From: an uncultured bacterium
GTDB lineage: Bacteria; Pseudomonadota; Gammaproteobacteria; Burkholderiales; Burkholderiaceae_E
DNA length: 32,272 nt
Assembly (NCBI GenBank): GCA_903866395.1
Contig: CAIPNM010000342.1
Coordinates: forward strand, 1 to 32,272
Direction: 5' to 3'
Below are positions 15,521 to 22,608 of the stretch, piece after piece. Each line of letters begins with the position of its first letter. The first letter of the stretch is position 1. The translations under genes and the position numbers were made by a program. Below the pieces are notes generated by a model. The model had not been told where the DNA came from, searched no databases, and saw nothing but the letters and a program-made list of their open reading frames with translations.

Positions 15521-16149
15521 GGGGCGAGGCCTTCGAAGGTGGCCGAGGTCATCTGGTCGACGATATCGTCTTCGCTCAGGGCGCCCGACTCACGCAGGAA
15601 ATCGAGCGTGGGGTCGCAGGAGCGCGCATAAAAATGATAGAGAAGGAACTCTTCGCGATAGTGCGAGGCGATTGCGCCGTCGGTCTGCGCGCGGTGGATC
15701 AGCGTGCCGATCCGCTCGGAGACTGCGATCAGCAGATCGACATACTCGCGTGAGCGAGTGAGCGCCTCACGCACCGCGGCGCTGGTGGAGGGCAGGTGCG
15801 GAACGCCTCCCGCCAGCCGCTCGCGCAGCACCCACTCCAGCAGGGCCCTGAGCTGCGCTGCTGCGGCAAGCGAGTCGGGAAGTGCATCGAGCGCTTCGCT
15901 GGTGCGCCGCAACAGCCGCAGCATCACCGCGACCGCCAGCGTGTCTTTCGAGGCGAAGTGCTTGTAGAGGCTGCCCTTCGCGATACCGACCTCTGCCGCA
16001 ATATCGTCCATCGACATGAGTTCGTAGCCACGCACAGCCAGCAACCGGTTGGTGGCATCGAGGATGGCCTCTTCGCGTGCCTCGAACTGCGTCGCCCGGA
16101 ATGATTTTCGCGGCGGCGACAGCGGTGCCGATTCCTGCGCGGAATGCAT
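15517..16149 (-). CDS. TetR-family transcriptional regulator
   Basis: This regulator is 210 residues from ATG 16149 or 221 from GTG 16182. It has an N-terminal TetR helix-turn-helix, with [47 protein letters not shown] spanning about 36-80 of the longer form, and an all-helical C-terminal ligand domain. ATG 16149 is preferred here because the GTG falls at the edge of a 14-bp palindrome that may be the operator. The stop overlaps the thyA start by 4 nt, an unusual arrangement for a regulator and a nucleotide-synthesis enzyme. Upstream on the same strand is gspC, 140 bases away. Ligand and targets are unknown; autoregulation is plausible. Confidence 0.85.
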   Translation of the reverse strand: MHSAQESAPLSPPRKSFRATQFEAREEAILDATNRLLAVRGYELMSMDDIAAEVGIAKGSLYKHFASKDTLAVAVMLRLLRRTSEALDALPDSLAAAAQLRALLEWVLRERLAGGVPHLPSTSAAVREALTRSREYVDLLIAVSERIGTLIHRAQTDGAIASHYREEFLLYHFYARSCDPTLDFLRESGALSEDDIVDQMTSATFEGLAP

Positions 16150-16180
16150 GCCTGCCGAGCGGGTGGAAAGTTGCTCTGTC

Positions 16181-16194
16181 ACGATCCGGGTCGT
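16181..16194. promoter_or_regulatory. Palindrome upstream of the TetR gene (possible operator)
   Basis: ACGATCCGGGTCGT is a 14-bp palindrome with one mismatched (T/G) pair, 32 nt upstream of ATG 16149. TetR repressors commonly bind such short dyads at their own promoters. The remaining 140-bp gap (16183-16322) also holds GGTC-N6-GACC at 16207-16220 and no gene that I can see. Confidence 0.35.
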
Positions 16195-16322
16195 TGTCCG
16201 CGCGCGGTCATGATCGACCCGTGACGCGGTTGTCGTTATTGAATGGCGCGGATTCTATCGAACGTGCTGCCGTCCGAGCGGAGTATCAGAGCCCAGTTAG
16301 GGGCCTTGGCCCGCGGAGCCCG

Positions 16323-16793
16323 CTAGGGCTGGGGGGCATTGCGGTTGAGGAGCTCGACACTGGTGCGGCGCGGTGCAGCCACCTCGATGCGCTCGCCAAA
16401 GCGATCAAATACCGCGCCGTCGGCGTTGACTTCGCGCAGGTTGAGCCCCGGACTGACGTTTTCACCCACCGCGTAGGCCTTGGGCGGTGCCCCGTTCACC
16501 GACAGCAGGGCGGCCCCTAGTTTGGGGTGAACGATCACGCCGACCACCCGGATTGCGCCCAGGCGGGCATCAGGCGCGCTGGCGTTAACCCGCCCGACCG
16601 TGCCGAACAGCGCGAGCGCGGCCGCCGGGTCGGGTTGGTTGAGCGCAGGCTCAACCGCGGGGGCGATGGCCGGTTTCGGTGCGCTCAGCAAGACCCCCCA
16701 CCAGATTGCCGTCCCGGCGCAGGCGACGATCGTGAGTGCGCCCACCAGGCTGGCAGAGGAGATCCGTGACGGGCCGTAACGAAAGCGACTCAT
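16323..16793 (-). CDS. gspC: GspC-like type II secretion protein (short, no PDZ domain)
   Basis: This 156-residue protein has a short cytoplasmic N-terminus, one membrane helix (about 18-40) and a Pro/Ala-rich periplasmic linker. It then has the GspC homology region, with ALFGTVG near the start, AIRVVGVIVHP, GAALLSVNGAPPKAYAVGENVSPG, and DGAVFDRFGERIEV. In the T2SS this region bridges the inner-membrane platform and the secretin N0 domain. The usual C-terminal PDZ domain is absent, as in several short GspC proteins. It is on the strand opposite to the rest of the gsp genes, with 99 nt between it and gspG. ATG 16793 is preferred to TTG 16811; neither has a strong ribosome site. Confidence 0.85.
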   Translation of the reverse strand: MSRFRYGPSRISSASLVGALTIVACAGTAIWWGVLLSAPKPAIAPAVEPALNQPDPAAALALFGTVGRVNASAPDARLGAIRVVGVIVHPKLGAALLSVNGAPPKAYAVGENVSPGLNLREVNADGAVFDRFGERIEVAAPRRTSVELLNRNAPQP

Positions 16794-16892
16794 AGCAGTG
16801 CGACAGTTCAATGTCCGAGGTCAAGCGGCGCGTGGCAGCGGTTGCCATGGCCGCTGATATCATAGCTCGGGTTCTTTATCGGATTTCTTCAA

Positions 16893-17357
16893 ATGCAGCG
16901 GCGGCTTGGCAGGCAGCGTGAATCGTTCAGAGACCGGCTTCGGCAGCGCGGATTCACGCTGATCGAACTCATGGTCGTCATCGTCATTCTCGGCATTCTC
17001 GCGGCCATCGCCGTGCCCAGGATCATGAGCAAGCCAGATGAGGCCAGGGTTCGTGCGGCCCAGGCTGAGGTGGCGCAAATTCTCCAGGCGCTTGACCTCT
17101 ATCGGCTTGATAACCAGCGCTACCCCAGCACCGAGCAGGGATTGTCGGCGCTTGCCGTTCGGCCTTCGGTTGAACCGGTCCCGCAAAACTGGAAGGCTTA
17201 TCTCAAACAGGCGCCCAACGATCCTTGGGGGCGGCCCTATCAGTACTTGAGCCCGGGGGTTCGTGGCGAGATCGACGTCTTCAGCCTGGGCGCTGACGGC
17301 CAGCCGGGAGGCGAGGGCGTCAATGCCGATATCGGCAACTGGTCACTTAACCGCTGA
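16893..17357 (+). CDS. gspG: Type II secretion major pseudopilin GspG
   Basis: This 154-residue protein is the main subunit of the T2SS pseudopilus. A 20-residue basic leader ends at RQRG, followed by FTLIELMVVIVILGILAAIAVP; cleavage is expected between G20 and F21, with the conserved glutamate at mature position 5. The C-terminal part has the GspG pattern QAPNDPWGRPYQYLSPG and LGADGQPGGEGVNADIGNW, which includes the calcium-binding loop aspartates. It heads the plus-strand gsp operon and diverges from gspC. No promoter stands out in the 99-nt gap. The other subunits H-K are encoded just downstream. Confidence 0.96.
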   Translation: MQRRLGRQRESFRDRLRQRGFTLIELMVVIVILGILAAIAVPRIMSKPDEARVRAAQAEVAQILQALDLYRLDNQRYPSTEQGLSALAVRPSVEPVPQNWKAYLKQAPNDPWGRPYQYLSPGVRGEIDVFSLGADGQPGGEGVNADIGNWSLNR

Positions 17358-17388
17358 ACCACACCGCCCCGGGCAACCTGGGCGCGGG

Positions 17389-17835
17389 GTGCGCAGCCGC
17401 CAGACCGGCTTCACGCTGGTTGAAATGATGGTGGCCTTGCTGATCGCAGCGGTCCTCGCCGGCACGCTGATGCTCGCGGTGCCCGATCAGTCCAGGAGTC
17501 TGCGCTATGAGGCTGACCGGCTTGCCCGTCTCATGGCGATTGCGCGCGAGGAGGCGTTGCTGCGCGGTGCACCGGTTCGCTTTGAAGCCAATGCGGAGCG
17601 CTACCGCTTTGTGGTGTGGCTCGATCGCGCCTGGTGGCCGCTCGCCGATGATCCCGCCCTGCGTGAGCGCGTGTGGCTCGCGCCCACAACGCTGGTCCTG
17701 GAGCGCGCCGATGGTCAGCGGGTGATCGAATTCGGACGCGAACAGGTCGATGTGCCTTTTCGCCTGCGGCTCTCGCGAGAGGGCGCGCAGGCCGCGATCG
17801 TTGCCAATGGACTTGGCATTTTTTCAGTCGAATGA
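17389..17835 (+). CDS. gspH: Type II secretion minor pseudopilin GspH
   Basis: This protein is about 148 residues from GTG 17389. The prepilin motif is RQTG-FTLVEMMVALLIAAVL, with glutamate at mature position 5, followed by a soluble domain rich in ALLRGAPVRFEAN and YRFVVWLDRAWWPL, as in GspH. The start is uncertain: the GTG gives a 7-residue leader, while ATG 17323, overlapping gspG, gives a 29-residue leader and has a GGAGG/GAGGG region just upstream. Both keep the cleavage site. It is one of the pseudopilus tip proteins with I, J and K. Confidence 0.88.
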   Translation: MRSRQTGFTLVEMMVALLIAAVLAGTLMLAVPDQSRSLRYEADRLARLMAIAREEALLRGAPVRFEANAERYRFVVWLDRAWWPLADDPALRERVWLAPTTLVLERADGQRVIEFGREQVDVPFRLRLSREGAQAAIVANGLGIFSVE

Positions 17836-17842
17836 GCCTCGC

Positions 17843-18256
17843 ATGAGCCCGCGTCTCCGGCCACTCAGGACAGCACCGGCTTTTCGCCCGGGGGCTCGGG
17901 AGCGGGGTTTCACGCTTCTTGAGGTACTGATCGCATTGACCGTTGCCTCGATCGCGCTGGTGGCGGCGATGCGCGCGGGCGCATCGCTCGCGCAGGCCTC
18001 GGGCGAGATGAGGCTGCGTACCCATGCCCAATGGAGTGCGGAGAACCGGTTATCTGCCATCCGCCTGATGGGCGAGTTCCCGCCGGTTGGCCGCCGTACC
18101 TATGAATGCCCGATGGGGGCGGTGGCGCTGCGGTGTAGCGAAGAAGTGTTCGCAACGCCCAACCCGTCATTCCGACGGATCGAGCTGGGGGTCGAAAACC
18201 CGGCTGATGGACACCGGCTCGCCCGACTGACCGGGTTCGCGGTGAACCAGCGATGA
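17843..18256 (+). CDS. gspI: Type II secretion minor pseudopilin GspI
   Basis: This 137-residue protein has a leader of 22 residues ending ARERG, then FTLLEVLIALTVASIALVAAM with glutamate at mature position 5. It also has the short conserved C-terminal pattern AENRLSAIRL and RRIELGVENPADG. ATG 17843 lies 7 nt after the gspH stop and is preferred to 17750, which would overlap gspH deeply. Its stop overlaps the gspJ start. GspI is expected to nucleate the pseudopilus tip with GspJ and GspK. Confidence 0.92.
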   Translation: MSPRLRPLRTAPAFRPGARERGFTLLEVLIALTVASIALVAAMRAGASLAQASGEMRLRTHAQWSAENRLSAIRLMGEFPPVGRRTYECPMGAVALRCSEEVFATPNPSFRRIELGVENPADGHRLARLTGFAVNQR

Positions 18257-19008
18257 ATCCTGGGCGTTGTCGGCCTGCTAATGGGGGCGCTCACCAAACC
18301 GGTCGGCCGCTGCCTGCACGGGCGCCGCGCCTTCGAGGGCGCAGGCCGATGAGTGGGTTCACGCTGCTTGAACTGCTGATTGCAGTAACCCTGATGTCGG
18401 TGCTTGCGCTCATGTCCTGGCGAGCGCTTGACGCCCTGATTGATGCGCGCGAACGCATTACTCGCGCGGGCGATGAACTGCGCGCGCTGGTGGTGGCCTT
18501 TGCGCAGATTGAGGAGGACCTGCGGCGGTCCTGGCCGGTGCGGCTGCTCGATACGGGGCGGGGGCCGGTTGCGCTCACCGAATCGCCGGGCGGACGCGAC
18601 ACCACCACGGGTGGACAGCTTGATCTGATTCGTGAGGCGCCCGCTGTGGCGGCGTTCGCCCCCGCAGGTTCGCCCAGAGGTGATCCGTCGCGTGCAAGCG
18701 GGCTGCAGCGCGTGGTCTGGCGCCTCGACGGCGGCCGGCTCGAGCGCGGATTCGTGCTGTGGTGGCCGGGTAGCCCCGATGCGCTCGCTGACACTGCTTT
18801 CGGGGCGCGCTCCACGGTCGATGCCACCACCTGGCAGCCGCTGGTCGAGCGGGTCGACGCGATCAGCTGGCGCCTGTATCGACCCGGCCAGGGCTGGTTG
18901 CCGCCTGGCCAGCGCATCGACGGCACGGGTGACAGCGTCACCGGGGTTGAGGTGTCGTTGATTCGCGGCGGCGAGCGGCTCGTGCGCGTGTTTTCCATCC
19001 GGGACTGA
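18253..19008 (+). CDS. gspJ: Type II secretion minor pseudopilin GspJ
   Basis: This 251-residue protein has a long basic leader of 35 residues ending PMSG, then FTLLELLIAVTLMSVLALMSWRAL, with glutamate at mature position 5. GspJ markers include DDLRRSWPVR-like EEDLRRSWPVRL, RVVWRLDGGRLERGFVLWW and GVEVSLIRGGERLVRVF. ATG 18253 overlaps the gspI stop (ATGA); ATG 18349 would leave only a 3-residue leader without basic residues, so it is rejected. GspJ sits in the tip complex with GspI and GspK. Confidence 0.93.
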   Translation: MNPGRCRPANGGAHQTGRPLPARAPRLRGRRPMSGFTLLELLIAVTLMSVLALMSWRALDALIDARERITRAGDELRALVVAFAQIEEDLRRSWPVRLLDTGRGPVALTESPGGRDTTTGGQLDLIREAPAVAAFAPAGSPRGDPSRASGLQRVVWRLDGGRLERGFVLWWPGSPDALADTAFGARSTVDATTWQPLVERVDAISWRLYRPGQGWLPPGQRIDGTGDSVTGVEVSLIRGGERLVRVFSIRD

Positions 19009-19010
19009 TC

Positions 19011-20081
19011 ATGCGCCGTCATTTCCGTCGTGAGCATGGTGCGGCGATCGTGAGCGTGCTGGTGCTGGTCTCGATCGCGACGCTGCTGGTGGCCAGTCTG
19101 TTCTGGCGTCAGCACCTGGCCACGCGGTCGGTACAGAATCGTTTCGCGAGCGCGCAGCTGCGCTGGATCGAGACCGCTGTGCTCGACTGGGCCGCGGTGG
19201 TGCTTCGGTCCGACCAGAGCTCAAGCGGCCAGGTTGATCATCTCCAGGAGACCTGGGCTGTGCCGGTGGCCGAAACCCGGCTCGATGAAACGGTGACCGC
19301 AGGGGCTCGTATTTCCGGCAGCACCCGCTCGGCCCTGATCGCCGGACAGATCTTTGACGCCCAGGGACGGCTCAACCTGAGTAACCTGGTGCACGACGGC
19401 AAGCCCGTGGACAAGCAGGCGGCCGCGTTTCGCCGGTTGCTCGCCTTCCTCGGCCTCCCGCCCGAACTGGAATCAGCCTTGACGCGGCGCCTGCTCGAGT
19501 CTTACCCCGCGCCCACAGCGGCGGCAGCCGATCAGGGTGCTACGGGTGCCGGCGGGGCCACAGGTTCGGCAGGCGCGCCGGCGGCGTCGGGTTCGCCCCC
19601 GCCTGCCGCTCCTGCCCAAAGCGCCGCAGCGCCAATTCCGCTGCTCGCGCCGCCACTCAAAATGAGCGAACTCTTGCGGCTGCCGGGCTTTGATGAGCGG
19701 GTGGTGGCGGCCCTCATGCCATTTGCCGTGCTGCTGCCCAAACACATTCCCTCGGGCGATACCCGTCACAGCACGGCAAGCACGCGGGTGAACGTGAACA
19801 CTGCGCCTGCCGAGGTGATCGCGGCGCTGGCTGATGATTTGACCCTGGACGCCGCACGCGGGTTTGTTCTGGCGCGGGAGCGGGTGGTTTCCACCACGCT
19901 TGAACAGGCGGGTAGCCGGTTCAATCCCCCGATCTCGCTCAATGCGGAGCTATATTCAGTCGGATCGAGCTTTTTTCTGGTGGCCGGGATGGTACGCTTC
20001 GAACGAGTTGAGGCGTCTACCGAGGCGCTATTTTTCAGGGGGCCGGCGCGAGTCGATCTGTTATGGCGGCAGCAGTTCTGA
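19011..20081 (+). CDS. gspK: Type II secretion minor pseudopilin GspK
   Basis: This 356-residue protein is the tip pseudopilin of the T2SS. The leader is short and basic (MRRHFRREHG), then AAIVSVLVLVSIATLL; as is normal for GspK, mature position 5 is not glutamate (serine here). It contains the GspK motif RVNVNTAPAEVIAAL (259-273) and LSNLVHDGKPVD. Unusual is a low-complexity Ala/Gly/Pro/Ser stretch of about 45 residues (167-212) between the two alpha domains. It starts 2 nt after gspJ and overlaps gspL by 19 nt. It is probably intact. Confidence 0.93.
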   Translation: MRRHFRREHGAAIVSVLVLVSIATLLVASLFWRQHLATRSVQNRFASAQLRWIETAVLDWAAVVLRSDQSSSGQVDHLQETWAVPVAETRLDETVTAGARISGSTRSALIAGQIFDAQGRLNLSNLVHDGKPVDKQAAAFRRLLAFLGLPPELESALTRRLLESYPAPTAAAADQGATGAGGATGSAGAPAASGSPPPAAPAQSAAAPIPLLAPPLKMSELLRLPGFDERVVAALMPFAVLLPKHIPSGDTRHSTASTRVNVNTAPAEVIAALADDLTLDAARGFVLARERVVSTTLEQAGSRFNPPISLNAELYSVGSSFFLVAGMVRFERVEASTEALFFRGPARVDLLWRQQF

Positions 20082-21310
20082 GGCGGGGAGAGGCGATCGT
20101 CTGGCTGCCGCCGCGGGTTGCGGGCGAGCGGTCATTGGCGGGCGAAAACAGTCTTCTGGTGGCGGCGGGCCCTTCGCGCGATCGGCCCATGATGGTGCGC
20201 GCGAGTCTTGAAACGCTCCCGCCCATGAGGACTGTGCGCCTCATCGTTGACGCGCGAGACGTCACTCTGCTTCGTGCACGCCTGCCGGCGCTGCCTGCAG
20301 GCCGGTTGCAGCGGGCGCTTCCCAATCTGCTTGAAGATCAGATCCTGCAAGATCCTCAGACCTGCGCGTGGGCGCTGGGTGGCTCCGATGGTGGTGCGGA
20401 GCGCTTGGTGGCCGCGGTCGACAGGCATTGGCTCGATGTGGTCACGCAGGCCTTCGAGCGTCGCGGAGTTCGGGTGACGGCGGTGTGGCCGGCGCAGGCG
20501 CTTCAGCTGCAGCAGCCTGCTTCGGTGGCTGTGCTGCTTTGCGTCGGATCCTCAATCGCGGTGCTGCCGACCACGGGCGATGGGGTGGGGCTGGCCGCGG
20601 GCGCCGAGCCTTACACCCGTCGCGAGGCGCTGCGGTCGGCGTGGGCTCTGCTTGCGGCCGCTGGCGGGGGCGAAGTTCTGGGGCTGGCCGAAGACGAGGC
20701 TTGGCGCGCGGTGCTTCGCGATTCGGCAGCCGAAGCTGGCGTGGCGCTTCGGCTGGGTGAGCTGCCAACGCCTGGCTCGGCCTCGGTTGATTTGCTGGCT
20801 GCGCAGCGTGCGGGCGCGCTCGCGCGCTGGGCCTCGGCATTCGATTGGCGTGCCTGGCGCTGGCCGCTGGTAGGCGCGCTCACTTGCGCAGCCCTGGCGG
20901 TCGCGGGGCTCAATCTGCACTGGTATTCGCTCGCGCGGGAACAGACCGAGTTGCTGGCCACGCTCGACCGGTCGTTCGCCCAGGTGTTTCCTGCCGGCAC
21001 CACGCGGGTCGATCCAGTACTCCAGATGCAGCGCCACGTGGCGCAGCTGCGTGCCAGGGCCGGACAGGCCAGTCCCGATGATTTTCTGCCGCTGGTGGTC
21101 GGCCTGGGTCTTGCCCTGGGCACCCAGGCGCAGGATGCGATTGGGTCACTTGAATACCGGGACGGTCGGCTGCGAGCGCGATTCCGCCCGGGGATCGCCG
21201 ACACGCGTGCTGCGCGCGAGGCGCTCGAGCTTGCCGGGCGCAGACAGGGCTTGCGGCTGCGGTTCGACAGCGAGCGCGAGCCGCTCGCCACCATCACGGT
21301 TCTTCGCTGA
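20063..21310 (+). CDS. gspL: Type II secretion protein GspL
   Basis: This 415-residue protein has an actin-like cytoplasmic domain in the first two thirds; the LPALPAGRLQRALPNLLEDQI segment is characteristic of Burkholderiales-type GspL. A single membrane helix follows at about 272-291 (WPLVGALTCAALAVAGLNLH), then a periplasmic ferredoxin-like domain. It anchors the ATPase GspE to the inner membrane and pairs with GspM. ATG 20063 overlaps gspK by 19 nt. The periplasmic part ends QGLRLRFDSEREPLATITVLR. Identity rests on position in the operon plus this architecture. Confidence 0.9.
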   Translation: MAAAVLRRGEAIVWLPPRVAGERSLAGENSLLVAAGPSRDRPMMVRASLETLPPMRTVRLIVDARDVTLLRARLPALPAGRLQRALPNLLEDQILQDPQTCAWALGGSDGGAERLVAAVDRHWLDVVTQAFERRGVRVTAVWPAQALQLQQPASVAVLLCVGSSIAVLPTTGDGVGLAAGAEPYTRREALRSAWALLAAAGGGEVLGLAEDEAWRAVLRDSAAEAGVALRLGELPTPGSASVDLLAAQRAGALARWASAFDWRAWRWPLVGALTCAALAVAGLNLHWYSLAREQTELLATLDRSFAQVFPAGTTRVDPVLQMQRHVAQLRARAGQASPDDFLPLVVGLGLALGTQAQDAIGSLEYRDGRLRARFRPGIADTRAAREALELAGRRQGLRLRFDSEREPLATITVLR

Positions 21311-21322
21311 GGGCGCCCGGCG

Positions 21323-21826
21323 ATGGAACATCTACTTCAGCGGTGGCAGCAGCTTTCCTCCAGGGAGCGTCGGCTGATGGTGGGCGCCGTGGTGGCGGCA
21401 GCCTGTGCACTGGTCTATCTGCTCCTGATTGAACCCGCTTGGAATGGTCGCGAAGCGGTACAGGCGCGGCTGCCTGCGCTGCGCTCGCAAGTCGCCGAGG
21501 CCGACCTGATGGTCGCCGAGGCGCGCCGACTCAGCTCGGCGGCTGCAGCATCGCCCCGTCCGTCGCTCCAAGCGGTACGGGTTCGGCTCGAGCAATCCCT
21601 TGATTCAGCCGGACTACGACCGGGCTTGCAGCAGATTCAGGCAACCGAATCGCTCATCGACCTGCGCTTACGCGGTGTGCCCTTCGCGACCTGGGTCGGC
21701 TGGTTGGATTCAGCGCTTCGCGAGACCCGTTTGCGGGTGGCCGATCTGTCGGTGACGCGAGATGCCGATCCCGGACTGGTAAGCGTGCGCATGGTTCTGG
21801 AGCTGCCAGGGGGTGATCGGCGATGA
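21323..21826 (+). CDS. gspM: Type II secretion protein GspM
   Basis: This 167-residue bitopic protein has the GspM opening WQQLSSRERRLMVGAVVAAA, a membrane helix at about 19-36, a helical linker (EAVQARLPALRSQVAEADLMVAEARRL) and a C-terminal ferredoxin-like domain ending in VSVRMVLELPG. It stabilises GspL in the inner-membrane platform. It begins 12 nt after gspL and overlaps gspN by 4 nt (ATGA). Confidence 0.9.
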   Translation: MEHLLQRWQQLSSRERRLMVGAVVAAACALVYLLLIEPAWNGREAVQARLPALRSQVAEADLMVAEARRLSSAAAASPRPSLQAVRVRLEQSLDSAGLRPGLQQIQATESLIDLRLRGVPFATWVGWLDSALRETRLRVADLSVTRDADPGLVSVRMVLELPGGDRR

Positions 21827-22608
21827 CGGCCCGAACGATCATCGCTGCAGCCGTCACCGCGTTGGTGTCGTTACTGGTCGCGCTGGGTGTGATCTTCACC
21901 ACCGCGCCCGCAACCTGGCTTGATGCGCTTGCCGCCAGCCTGACGGGTGGCAAGCTGAGACTCGCCGAAGCCGCCGGTACCGTTTGGCAGGGGAGCGGCC
22001 GTCTGGTCTGGGTTGACACGGGTGAGTCGGCCCAATCGCGGCGCTCGCTCGCGGGCGTCGCCTTGCCCGGCCGGATTCACTGGCAGCTTGCGCCCGCGCC
22101 ACTGTTCCTGGGCCTGATCGAGGCGACCCTGAAAGTTGACGGCATGACCCAGCCCGTGGCGCTGCAGGGAAACTGGCGCGAACTGCGCCTGGGTAACGGA
22201 CGGCTGGAGCTTCCCCGAATCGAACTGGGTGCCCTGGGGTCGCCCTGGAATACCGTGCGCCCTGCCGGTGCCGTCATGCTGTCATGGTCCAACATCATGC
22301 TGGGGCCGCAGCGGTTTGATGGCGGCGTCACGATCGAACTGCGAAACGTTGCGTCCGCTTTGAGCGCAGTTCGGCCGCTGGGCAATTACCGGATCGAGAT
22401 TCAGGGGCAGGGTACTCAGGCCACGATCGGGATGCAGACACTTGATGGGGCCCTGACGCTTACTGGTCAGGGGACGGCCAGTGCGCGCGGGTTTTCGTTC
22501 GTGGCGCGCGCCCAGCCAGCCCAGGCGGACGATACCCGGTTGCGGGGTCTGCTCGGGTTGGTCGGGACACGCGATGGTGAACAGACGATTATCAGGGTAG
22601 GGTCATGA
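21823..22608 (+). CDS. gspN: Type II secretion protein GspN
   Basis: This 261-residue protein has an N-terminal signal-anchor (about 5-28) followed by a beta-rich periplasmic domain, with LRLAEAAGTVWQGSGRLVW, GRIHWQLAPAPLFLGL and LGALGSPWNTVRPAG. This matches GspN, a non-universal T2SS part whose role is poorly defined. The GspN domain is present in full. Both ends overlap neighbours by 4 nt (gspM and gspD), so translation is tightly coupled. Confidence 0.9.
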   Translation: MTARTIIAAAVTALVSLLVALGVIFTTAPATWLDALAASLTGGKLRLAEAAGTVWQGSGRLVWVDTGESAQSRRSLAGVALPGRIHWQLAPAPLFLGLIEATLKVDGMTQPVALQGNWRELRLGNGRLELPRIELGALGSPWNTVRPAGAVMLSWSNIMLGPQRFDGGVTIELRNVASALSAVRPLGNYRIEIQGQGTQATIGMQTLDGALTLTGQGTASARGFSFVARAQPAQADDTRLRGLLGLVGTRDGEQTIIRVGS

